A stretch of DNA of 64,000 nucleotides, taken from positions 62,001-126,000 of the forward strand of contig DXVO01000001.1 of the NCBI GenBank assembly GCA_019417325.1, given 5' to 3'. This DNA comes from Parabacteroides sp. Its GTDB lineage: Bacteria; Bacteroidota; Bacteroidia; Bacteroidales; Tannerellaceae. This document shows positions 36,687 to 44,155 of the stretch, one piece after another. The translations under genes and the position numbers were made by a program. The first letter of the stretch is position 1; each line of letters starts with the position of its first letter. The notes under the pieces were generated by a model. That model had not been told where the DNA came from. It worked only from the letters and a program-made list of their open reading frames with translations, and did no database searches.

Positions 36687-37721
36687 TTAGAATGTTAATA
36701 CTGTTTTTATTACTTCATTGCGGCGAACGGCAGCCAACGCCTCGTCTATCTGGTCTATCTTGAAACGGTGGGAAATAAAATCGGATGCGGACAGTTTGCC
36801 TTCGCGTATCCATTGTGCCAACGGTCCCATAGCGGCTTTCTCTTCGGAACGGGTAGGCCAGCGATGGATATACAAATTGAAATTATAAGGAGCCTGGTCG
36901 AGGTCGAGTGTCGGATGTTTGGTCATCACCCCATACACGCAGATATCGCCAGCCATCTTAATCAGAGGAAGCGCGGAGTTTACGATAGCCGGCAAACCGA
37001 CGGCATCGATAATGGTATCATACGAACGGGCGGCAGCTTCTATAAATTCGGGCGTGCCGACTTCTGCCGGGGTATAGCCGTTATCGGCTCCCATCCGGCG
37101 TGCCAGTTCCAGTTTTTCAGGGAGCATGTCTACGATATCCACTTGTCCGAGACCGAACAGTTTTCCAAGTTTGACAAAGCTCAGCCCTACCGGTCCGGCA
37201 CCGAATACCATCACTTTCTTTCCCGGAGCCAGACGGAAATCTTTAAAGGCTCCCAATATCTCGCGCCAAGTGCAGGCGATTACCGCTTCTTCCGGCTGTA
37301 CATCGGCAGGTACGGCATTCTGTATTTCGAAACTGTCCCAACATCCCTGTTCAGGCGTGGCAAGTCCTTCTTCTTTCAGTACTTCAAAATCGTTGACTAC
37401 GACATATTCGCTAAATCCTCCCCATCCGCTATAGATGCCCGGAGTCGTAAATGTGGCATTCAAGCCACCGATTACACGGTCGCCCACATGGAAGTTCTTC
37501 ACTTTACTTCCAGTTTCAACCACTATACCTACATTTTCGTGTCCGAGAGCCATCGGATACTGGTCTTGTCCGGGGAAATGTCCGGCAATCAATTTGCTGT
37601 CGGTCGCATTACACAGGGCAACCATTTCAGTCTTGACCAATGCCTGATAAGGGGTAATAACGGGCATTCCGATTTCCCGGATTTCCACCTTTCCCGGTTC
37701 CGTTATGATTACGCTTTTCAT
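36687..37721 (-). CDS. zinc-type medium-chain alcohol dehydrogenase, polyol dehydrogenase-like
   Basis: A 344-residue cytoplasmic MDR enzyme. The start was set at 37719-37721 because a purine-rich GGAAGGA stretch lies just upstream; an ATG 15 bases earlier is also open. The catalytic zinc ligands are Cys in ALCNATDSKL and His-Glu in LGHENVG. The structural zinc Cys cluster is missing (the loop reads GLNATFTTPGIYSGWGGF). The NAD(P) motif is VFGAGPVGLSF. Related enzymes oxidise sorbitol, xylitol or threonine-type secondary alcohols. With the FGGY kinase and DeoC, oxidation of a polyol to a ketose is the most likely role. Confidence 0.85.
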   Translation of the reverse strand: MKSVIITEPGKVEIREIGMPVITPYQALVKTEMVALCNATDSKLIAGHFPGQDQYPMALGHENVGIVVETGSKVKNFHVGDRVIGGLNATFTTPGIYSGWGGFSEYVVVNDFEVLKEEGLATPEQGCWDSFEIQNAVPADVQPEEAVIACTWREILGAFKDFRLAPGKKVMVFGAGPVGLSFVKLGKLFGLGQVDIVDMLPEKLELARRMGADNGYTPAEVGTPEFIEAAARSYDTIIDAVGLPAIVNSALPLIKMAGDICVYGVMTKHPTLDLDQAPYNFNLYIHRWPTRSEEKAAMGPLAQWIREGKLSASDFISHRFKIDQIDEALAAVRRNEVIKTVLTF

Positions 37722-37827
37722 TTTATTTCCTTCCATTTATCACTCTCTTTTTAGAATTTATTTGATATTTCATTCACAACTGTTTCTAATCTTTCTTTCT
37801 AAGTTTTCGGGAACTTCCGCAAATTTC

Positions 37828-39345
37828 TTACAATGCAGCCAAATCCGTATAAAGGCTTTTCAAGCTATCATATGCTTTATCGAATACGGGTATCAACTGT
37901 TTATATTTCTCTACGTTTTCAGGAATCGGCTGCACGGTCTTATTGATACGAATAAAGCGGTCTGTTACGCTGAAATCGTTGAACAATCCCGAACCGATAC
38001 CGGCAAGGATAGCCGCTCCCATGGAAGTAGCCTCATCCAGATAGTTCGGTATTTTTATTTCCGTTTGATAGATATCCGCCATCATCTGTTGCCAGATAGG
38101 ATTCTTGGCACAGCCCCCTATTACGGTCATGCTTTCCACCGGAACATGGGCACGGAAAATGTTGACGATTAATCCGAGGTTCATCGTTATCCCTTCCATA
38201 ACGGAACGGAGCATATCGCCGTGGGTATGTCCGACTGTCAAGCCGATAAATGCGCCTTTGGCATTTACATTCCAGCGCGGGGAACGTTCGCCCATCAAAT
38301 ACGGGAGAAACAACAGCTTGTTTGCCCCTAACGGAGATGCAGCTATTTGCTCGTCTATAAGCTCGTATACGCTACGCCCGGAAGATAAAGCGGCTTTCTG
38401 TTCCGCCTGGCACAGCTGGTTTACCATCCAATTGTAGGAAGCTCCGGCTGTCTGCATGGTTCCCGAAGGATGCAACATGCCCGGTACCACATGCGCCCAG
38501 TTCATCGTACGGCGTTCCACATCGACGATGGGTTTCTCTACCGTCAACGCTACCCAGGAAGACGACCCCAGATAGTTATAAGAAGTTCCGGGAGCCACAC
38601 AACCTACACCCACTCCGGCACAACTGCCGTCGCCACCTCCACAAATCACAGGAGTACCTTTACGCAGACCGGTTTCTGCCGCAGCTGCAGCGGTTACTTC
38701 GCCTATGACGTCGATGGATGAACGGACTTCAGGGAAAAGAGACAAATCCAGTCCGGCAGCCTCTATTATTTCATGGCTCCACTCCCACCGGTTCAAATCG
38801 TACGCATTCGTGCCGGAGGCATCCGATGGGTCAGTAGCGATTGTACCGCAAAGGCGGAAATTGATATAGTCTTTTGCATTCAGCATCTTGCCGGTATTCC
38901 GGAACACTTCCGGTTCGTGCTTCTTTATCCACATCAGTTTTTCGATGGAATAAGAGGCACTGATACGGTGGCCTGTAATCTCATAAAAACGGAGCGGGTC
39001 GATTCGTTCCGACAGACAGGCTTCTTCCTCCTGCGAACGCTGGTCGCAATACAACAGATGCGGGCGCAACGGGTTTCCGTTTTTATCCACGCAGAGGCAT
39101 CCCATCATCTGGCCACTTAATGCAATTCCTGCTATATCATCAGGAGAAACAAGTTGTAAAAGGGCATGCGTTGTCTCCACAATCGCTTTCCACCAGTCGT
39201 GCGGATTTTGTTCGGCACGGTTGCCGGAAGCGTAATCGGTAGCATAAGCGGAAACAAAAGAAGAAATCAATTTGCCTTCTTCGTCAAAAAGCGTTGCTTT
39301 ATTTCCGCTGGTTCCCAAATCATGGGCGATTATATATTTTGCCAT
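37828..39345 (-). CDS. FGGY carbohydrate kinase, xylulokinase-like
   Basis: A 505-residue cytoplasmic sugar kinase. The N-terminal phosphate loop is AHDLGTSGNKATLFD. Other family motifs: GIALSGQMMGCLCVD, LLYCDQRSQEE, ICGGGDGSCAGVGVG, FLPYLMGERSPRWN, and GGCAKNPIWQQMMADI in the second ATP region. GERSPRWN and the QMMG loop are like xylulokinases, but FGGY specificity cannot be settled by eye (ribulose, xylulose, fuculose and erythritol kinases share these motifs). The MDR dehydrogenase gene starts 106 bases downstream of its stop codon and a membrane-protein gene lies 26 bases upstream. Confidence 0.85.
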   Translation of the reverse strand: MAKYIIAHDLGTSGNKATLFDEEGKLISSFVSAYATDYASGNRAEQNPHDWWKAIVETTHALLQLVSPDDIAGIALSGQMMGCLCVDKNGNPLRPHLLYCDQRSQEEEACLSERIDPLRFYEITGHRISASYSIEKLMWIKKHEPEVFRNTGKMLNAKDYINFRLCGTIATDPSDASGTNAYDLNRWEWSHEIIEAAGLDLSLFPEVRSSIDVIGEVTAAAAAETGLRKGTPVICGGGDGSCAGVGVGCVAPGTSYNYLGSSSWVALTVEKPIVDVERRTMNWAHVVPGMLHPSGTMQTAGASYNWMVNQLCQAEQKAALSSGRSVYELIDEQIAASPLGANKLLFLPYLMGERSPRWNVNAKGAFIGLTVGHTHGDMLRSVMEGITMNLGLIVNIFRAHVPVESMTVIGGCAKNPIWQQMMADIYQTEIKIPNYLDEATSMGAAILAGIGSGLFNDFSVTDRFIRINKTVQPIPENVEKYKQLIPVFDKAYDSLKSLYTDLAAL

Positions 39346-39371
39346 ATCAGTAGTATTTGAAAGATTAAGAA

Positions 39372-39851
39372 CTAAAGGGCTGCATTCGTATATCCGGTAA
39401 GGCCGACCAATACGCCGCCAACAATTCCTCCTGCGATAATCACAATCCAGCGGGGAAATGCTTCTTTCAGCAATCCTGCACGCGAACCTTTGGGTGCACA
39501 GAGCAAATCAGCCACAACAAATCCCATAGCTATCGCCCAACCCATATCGACCCACGGCGCACTGCCTCGCGCTCCCTGGTGAATCAGGCTGAACTGCATC
39601 GGCAACCCGTTGGCATCCGTGAGCAATCCGGTAGAAAATCCGAAGCCGGGAAGTTTGTGGTTTACCAGCCAGAATGTACCAATAATGAATGCGGCTGCCA
39701 TAAAGCCGCCTATCGGTCCGAAATCTTTTACCAGTTTGGGCCAGCACAGCAAGACTGTGAATGTAACGGCAAAAGCGCCGAATATACTGGTAAGTATCCC
39801 GGCATTGTACATACCGAGACATTCGTTGTAAGTCAGCAACCATTCGCTCAT
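39372..39851 (-). CDS. small multi-pass membrane protein, subunit B of a paralogous pair
   Basis: A 159-residue protein with about four hydrophobic segments (SIFGAFAVTFTVLLC, GFMAAAFIIGTFWLV, DMGWAIAMGFVVADLL, IVIIAGGIVGGVLVGL). It shares with the preceding gene product the pattern WPxLxKxxGxxGGxxAAxxIIGxxWxxNH, a conserved DxGWxI segment and a Gly-rich last helix, so the two are duplicated subunits. The ATG (39849-39851) overlaps the upstream stop codon, so translation is coupled. Being next to the FGGY kinase, it probably forms the permease for the sugar or polyol of this operon. I recognise no named family with confidence. Confidence 0.65.
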   Translation of the reverse strand: MSEWLLTYNECLGMYNAGILTSIFGAFAVTFTVLLCWPKLVKDFGPIGGFMAAAFIIGTFWLVNHKLPGFGFSTGLLTDANGLPMQFSLIHQGARGSAPWVDMGWAIAMGFVVADLLCAPKGSRAGLLKEAFPRWIVIIAGGIVGGVLVGLTGYTNAAL

Positions 39852-40231
39852 ACGGCATCCTCCTCTTTCGACAGACGGTTACCACACGAACGCATCGCCC
39901 AGACTGTTACCCCGGCAAGTGCTCCGCCTATCAAACAGCAGAATAACGTGGGAACAGCCAGAAAAAAGTTAGTAATATCTCCTTGGAAACGGACAATTCC
40001 CCAAGCGATACCGGCAGCGCCGATACACCATCCCTGGTCCAGCCAGATTTTCCCTTCGGGATTTAATATAGCTCCGTTATAGTGGTTCATATACCACATG
40101 ATTCCGATAATCAGCGTAGCGGCAAGCCAGCCTCCCATCAGTCCATAGGTTTTCCAAAGTTCCGGCCAGATGCCGAACGCGAACCCTCCGCATATTGCCG
40201 AGCCGGCAAATGTAGACAAGTAGTGTTTCAT
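39848..40231 (-). CDS. small multi-pass membrane protein, subunit A of a paralogous pair
   Basis: A 127-residue integral membrane protein with four hydrophobic segments. It aligns with the following gene product at IWPELWKTYGLMGGWLAATL (versus CWPKLVKDFGPIGGF...), at the NH after the second helix, and at DQGWCIGAAGIAWGI (versus DMGWAIAMGFVVADL). Its stop codon overlaps the next ATG (ATGA type). Two small paralogues that overlap translationally are typical of hetero-oligomeric transporters. Start at MKHYLSTFAGSAICGG, 27 bases after the large fusion gene. Confidence 0.65.
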   Translation of the reverse strand: MKHYLSTFAGSAICGGFAFGIWPELWKTYGLMGGWLAATLIIGIMWYMNHYNGAILNPEGKIWLDQGWCIGAAGIAWGIVRFQGDITNFFLAVPTLFCCLIGGALAGVTVWAMRSCGNRLSKEEDAV

Positions 40232-40258
40232 GGTATTATAATAATGTTTGTGTGTTTC

Positions 40259-43200
40259 TTACTTCAACTGCAACTTTGCCAAAGTAAATGGCTTGTCGTG
40301 TCCGGTATTTGTTTTATCCGGTCCGGTGACGATATCGAAACAGGAAACGATTAATTGTCCGTTCCATACGATAGGCTCACCCGGCTGGTCTAATCCGCCG
40401 TCGCTACCGTCGCAATCCGGACTTTTGGCAATACGCTGGATGTTACCTTCTTTATCCACACGTGCTACGGCATTTTCCGAGAAGTCGGCAATCCAGATGT
40501 TGCCGTCGTCGTCGATACACATGCCGTCGGTAGTACGTAGTTGTGAAGGGTCGCATGCCCAGACGTCATTGCTTACGACTTTTCCGTCTTTGTCCATTAC
40601 TATCTTATGAACGGCGCCGTCGCCGAAGTTGCCTACATACAGATTGCCTTCTTTGTCGAAAACAATTCCATCCAGCCCGTATTGTACGTCTTTATTCTTC
40701 GTGATAACTGTCGTAATCAGGTTCTTGTCTGCTTTCGTATTCGTCACCTTTATATTCCTATCGTTCTTGTCGAAACAATACACGCCGCTCACAAGCAGAC
40801 CGGAAGGATCTTGTATAGAAGATAGAGAACTCTGGGTTACATACAGTTTTCCATTGCGATAACGAACACCGTTAGGGTGCTCCATCCCTGAAGCTACCAC
40901 TACGGTTTCGTTTAACCTGTCATCTTTGAACTTTAAACACAACAATCTCCCTTTGTTTTTTGCCTTTGCAGCGCCACTCCAACCTTGGTTGTCACAGATG
41001 TACAAATTGCCATCTTCATCAAAAGCCAGTCCCATCGGAGCCGCCCAGCCTGTTTCGGAAAGAACAGGAACATCCAGCCATTTGCTGACTTTTCCGTCTT
41101 TTGTAATCCGCACCAGGCAAGCAGGTTTAGACAGGTCGGCGAAATTCGGGCATGCCAAAACTAAATCCCCATTCGGTGCCACCGCCATGCCATCCGGCGT
41201 TGGACAATAATCAGGTAACTCAATAAACAGTTCACTTTTTTGATAAACAGGTACATTGGTCATATTTGGAGCTTGCTTCACAGCTGCTCCTTGAAATTTC
41301 TTTTTTTCCAACATTTTCATGAAGTAACCACCCACAACCGAACGGGCGCGGAAACCTACTGAATTGGCATTTGTCGTTTCATGCCAGTCGCTCAGCGGCA
41401 TACGGGTTGTCGTTTCATTTGCATATGTATAGACCGGGGCAATCAGTCGGTTGAAATAGTTTGCATCGTCTTTCAGGCATGCAGTCCACATAATCCAGTC
41501 TGATTTCGTATAGGTCTTACGGCTATCCAGAGGAAGACCGTATGTATTTTGTTTTGTCAGGTAATAAGCCGTTTCTTTTTCTGTAATTACAGGTGAGAAG
41601 ATATTCATTCCGAACAGTTTATCCCATACCAGATTATATTTCTGGCTCCAGGTATTCGGATGGTCGAATGTCAGACGGTAATGGTCGATATCATTTGCCA
41701 TGGATTCCCATTTCCGGGCCATTTCACGGGCAGCACCGATATATTTGTCGGCAGTAGCCTGGTCGCCCAACATTTCTGCAAGTTTTCCATATCCGGCAAT
41801 ACCCATGATAGCTTTAATGGAAAGATTGGCATTGTGGGCGAAATGTCCGGCAAAATCATCTGTGCAAAGCTGGTTTTCCGGGTCTAATCCTTCTTTCAAC
41901 AGGTAGTTAGCCCATGTTGTCAATACATCCCAATGCTTTTTCGCATAGTCGGCATTGCCTTCGCACATGGCAATAGCCGTAGTGAGGATTAACATATTAC
42001 CGCTTTCTTCTACCGGCATATCACCCCCGTATGTCTGTCCGTTAGCCTGCGGATAAGTTCCGACATCATGTGCGGCAAACGGTTTATTCCACTGTCCGCT
42101 TTCGCTATAATAGAAAATCGGATTCATCATACCTTTCAGCAACTCCGGATTATATATCAGGTACAAAGGAGCGGAAGGATATGTGATATCTACCGTACCG
42201 ATAGAACCGTTACTAAAGTTTTCTTTGGAGAAGAACAGCAAATTGCCTTCTTTATCCTGTACCAGTTTATGGGCGGCAAGAGATTGGCGGTAAGCGATGG
42301 CACAAAGTTCGGCATATTCTTTATTACCGGCTTTTTCGGCATCGTTCATCATCTGTGTATCAAATTTGCGGCAACGGTTCATTACAGAGGTATAGTTGGC
42401 ATTAGCTTTTTCCAGTGCCTGCATCATATCTACTTTTCCATCATGTTTCCAGTAGGCCATACGGTTCTCATTAAAATACTGGATGGCATACAAATCATCG
42501 TAACCGATCATCAGGAATCCGTTTGCAGGCGAAGTTACTTTTCCCAGATTTTCAGAGAAACAAAGAACACCTTCCGCAGCATTTACCTCAGCATTCGGAA
42601 CACCTTCCATTGAAGCGGTTCCGTTTTCTGTAAAGTGCTTCTTCATTTGCTGGTAACCACCCATACCTATATTAGCATTTTCCTTGTTTCCGGCAGCCAT
42701 ATAAAAATAGCCCCAGTCTATACGGACGTCATCGCCTTTCTTTTGCAGGACGGGTTGTTCTTCCGTTCCTGTTTTTGCATAGATAAGTTTGTCACCCGGT
42801 TTACCGGTAGAGAGTGTTGTTTCCACAGCCTGACCGTGGTTATTCACAGCCCAATCGGGAGTAGCTTCCACATAAATCTGTACATCGTGTTCTTTTCCGT
42901 CCAATGACTGTACTTGATAAGATAGATAATTGACAGGTGTCGTCATCAAATCCAAATCATCCATTAATAAAGGAGCGGTAAAGACGACATCCAACTGTAC
43001 GGGTCCGCACTCAAATACATAAAAGGTCTGTGTTGGCAATACATTCACAGACTTCTGGATAGCTGCCCGGTCAAAGTATGTGCTGTTTTCTTCCTTTGTA
43101 TATAAACCGAAATCCACATAAGCACCTCCGGTTGTATTATGGCAGTGGGCCGCTATTACATTCTTTCCAGGTTTCAGGGTTGCTTTTACTTCGGCAGGCA

Positions 43201-43804
43201 GCTCTTTCAATACATTATTTTTCCAGGAATAATCGGTCGCAATTATTTGCTGTCCGTTAATATACAATTCAAAGACATCATCGTGCGAATATTCAAGATA
43301 AACGGTTTTGTTGCTATAATCTTCCGGCAAGTCAAAGGTACGGCGTACCCAAATATCTTTACTTTCCCACGGAGTAGACAAATTTTGCATATCAGTAGTT
43401 CCGAAAGCGGCTTTTCCTTTCTTCCAGGAAGCATCACTAAAACCAGGATTTGTCCAATTACCGGAAGGTTTATTTTCCGTATAAGCGGCATCCCATCTTT
43501 CACGTGCCGCAGTCGGTAATATCATGTTCAAAGGAAGTTCTTCCACACCCATAAAACGGTACACCTGCCCGTCTACCCGCAAGGCACCAACTAACGGATG
43601 CTTTTTTCCTGTCCAATGACGGATGGCATCTTCATTCAGTTTGTCCGTAAACGACCATGCACTTGTATAGGGGTCAATCGTTACCAGAGGATAAGCAGGA
43701 GCACGGAGTGCATTTTCTTTCTCCGGTTGAAAATAAGTGGAGGAATTGTTACATGCGCTTAATAAACAGATGAACAAAGCACATAATACAGAAACTTTTT
43801 TCAT
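40259..43804 (-). CDS. glutaminase-A-like (DUF5127/DUF4965/DUF1793) protein fused to an SMP-30/gluconolactonase-like propeller
   Basis: A 1181-residue exported lipoprotein (lipobox LLSAC, Cys18). The N-terminal 100-240 region has a galactose-binding-like fold (WVRRTFDLPEDY, FELYINGQQI). Residues about 250-840 carry the DUF5127-DUF4965-DUF1793 unit known from fungal glutaminase A and Bacteroides surface enzymes; the hallmark MPVEESGNM is present, as are ATPDWAVNNHGQ and WDKLFGMNIF. From about 850 to the end is a calcium-binding-type SMP-30/gluconolactonase propeller (GMAVAPNGDLVLACPN, GLAFDEDGNLYICDN, GIVFDKEGNLYVGNFGDG, GMCIDDDGNIWIADFS). It is the first gene of the long operon, nearest the divergent regulator. 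Whether the enzyme cleaves glycosides, lactones or amides is not known. Confidence 0.85.
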   Translation of the reverse strand: MKKVSVLCALFICLLSACNNSSTYFQPEKENALRAPAYPLVTIDPYTSAWSFTDKLNEDAIRHWTGKKHPLVGALRVDGQVYRFMGVEELPLNMILPTAARERWDAAYTENKPSGNWTNPGFSDASWKKGKAAFGTTDMQNLSTPWESKDIWVRRTFDLPEDYSNKTVYLEYSHDDVFELYINGQQIIATDYSWKNNVLKELPAEVKATLKPGKNVIAAHCHNTTGGAYVDFGLYTKEENSTYFDRAAIQKSVNVLPTQTFYVFECGPVQLDVVFTAPLLMDDLDLMTTPVNYLSYQVQSLDGKEHDVQIYVEATPDWAVNNHGQAVETTLSTGKPGDKLIYAKTGTEEQPVLQKKGDDVRIDWGYFYMAAGNKENANIGMGGYQQMKKHFTENGTASMEGVPNAEVNAAEGVLCFSENLGKVTSPANGFLMIGYDDLYAIQYFNENRMAYWKHDGKVDMMQALEKANANYTSVMNRCRKFDTQMMNDAEKAGNKEYAELCAIAYRQSLAAHKLVQDKEGNLLFFSKENFSNGSIGTVDITYPSAPLYLIYNPELLKGMMNPIFYYSESGQWNKPFAAHDVGTYPQANGQTYGGDMPVEESGNMLILTTAIAMCEGNADYAKKHWDVLTTWANYLLKEGLDPENQLCTDDFAGHFAHNANLSIKAIMGIAGYGKLAEMLGDQATADKYIGAAREMARKWESMANDIDHYRLTFDHPNTWSQKYNLVWDKLFGMNIFSPVITEKETAYYLTKQNTYGLPLDSRKTYTKSDWIMWTACLKDDANYFNRLIAPVYTYANETTTRMPLSDWHETTNANSVGFRARSVVGGYFMKMLEKKKFQGAAVKQAPNMTNVPVYQKSELFIELPDYCPTPDGMAVAPNGDLVLACPNFADLSKPACLVRITKDGKVSKWLDVPVLSETGWAAPMGLAFDEDGNLYICDNQGWSGAAKAKNKGRLLCLKFKDDRLNETVVVASGMEHPNGVRYRNGKLYVTQSSLSSIQDPSGLLVSGVYCFDKNDRNIKVTNTKADKNLITTVITKNKDVQYGLDGIVFDKEGNLYVGNFGDGAVHKIVMDKDGKVVSNDVWACDPSQLRTTDGMCIDDDGNIWIADFSENAVARVDKEGNIQRIAKSPDCDGSDGGLDQPGEPIVWNGQLIVSCFDIVTGPDKTNTGHDKPFTLAKLQLK

Positions 43805-43955
43805 GATATATTTGACTTTTGTTTTAAATCTTCACAAAGTTGATTTCACATTGTTAGACGCAGAATCAACTGCCATCCCCTAAACGACGTGATTTTATTT
43901 TCTTCGCAAAATAACGGTGTTTGCGCTGGAACGGGTTTCTCTTTTCGGTCAAAAG

Positions 43956-43983
43956 CATTCAAATATCATTCAACAAATCATTC
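43956..43983 (+). promoter_or_regulatory. Three phased CATTC direct repeats
   Basis: CATTCAAATAT, CATTCAACAAAT and CATTCGCACGAT lie head to tail at 11-12 base steps, close to one DNA turn, 170-200 bases before the regulator start and 150-180 bases before the fusion-gene start. They are candidate sites for the AraC-type output domain of the hybrid regulator. Confidence 0.45.
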
Positions 43984-44046
43984 GCACGATTTTTAAACGA
44001 TTGATATTCAAAATAGTTATAGAATCTGATTGACGAGAATAATTAT

Positions 44047-44080
44047 TTAGACACGAATGAGGCGGAAAACGCAGATTTAA
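44047..44080 (+). repeat. Diverged half-copy of the 10.8-kb inverted-repeat arm
   Basis: TTAGACACGAATGAGGCGGA (44047 on) followed by AAACGCAGATTTAA aligns with the left arm at 10781-10813, differing at about five of the first 28 positions. It lacks the second arm. A shorter fragment lies at 43854-43870. Confidence 0.55.
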
Positions 44081-44155
44081 GAACAAATAAAAAAACAATT
44101 GTGCCACTCTATGGTATATTTCTTTATTTTACTACTTTCGTTCTCAGAAAAGCAC

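Larger units (their letters stand above)
43805..44155. other. Divergent regulatory region between the operon and its regulator
   Basis: 351 bases. Contains three CATTC repeats at 43956, 43967 and 43979 (spacing 11 and 12), a loose inverted repeat AATATCA/TGATATT (43962-43968 and 44002-44008), a TTAGACGCAGAATCAAC fragment at 43854 and a diverged half-copy of the 34-base repeat at 44047-44080. No gene. Promoter elements are not clear. Confidence 0.6.

Noticed and set aside
36768..37754. Open frame of 328 codons on the plus strand
   Set aside because: Antisense to the zinc-type dehydrogenase, no recognisable domain or start context.
27821..43804. Calling the operon a typical SusC/SusD polysaccharide utilisation locus
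   Set aside because: There is no SusC/SusD pair within the run; the only such pair is 10 kb away, in another operon beyond the HTCS and LytTR genes.
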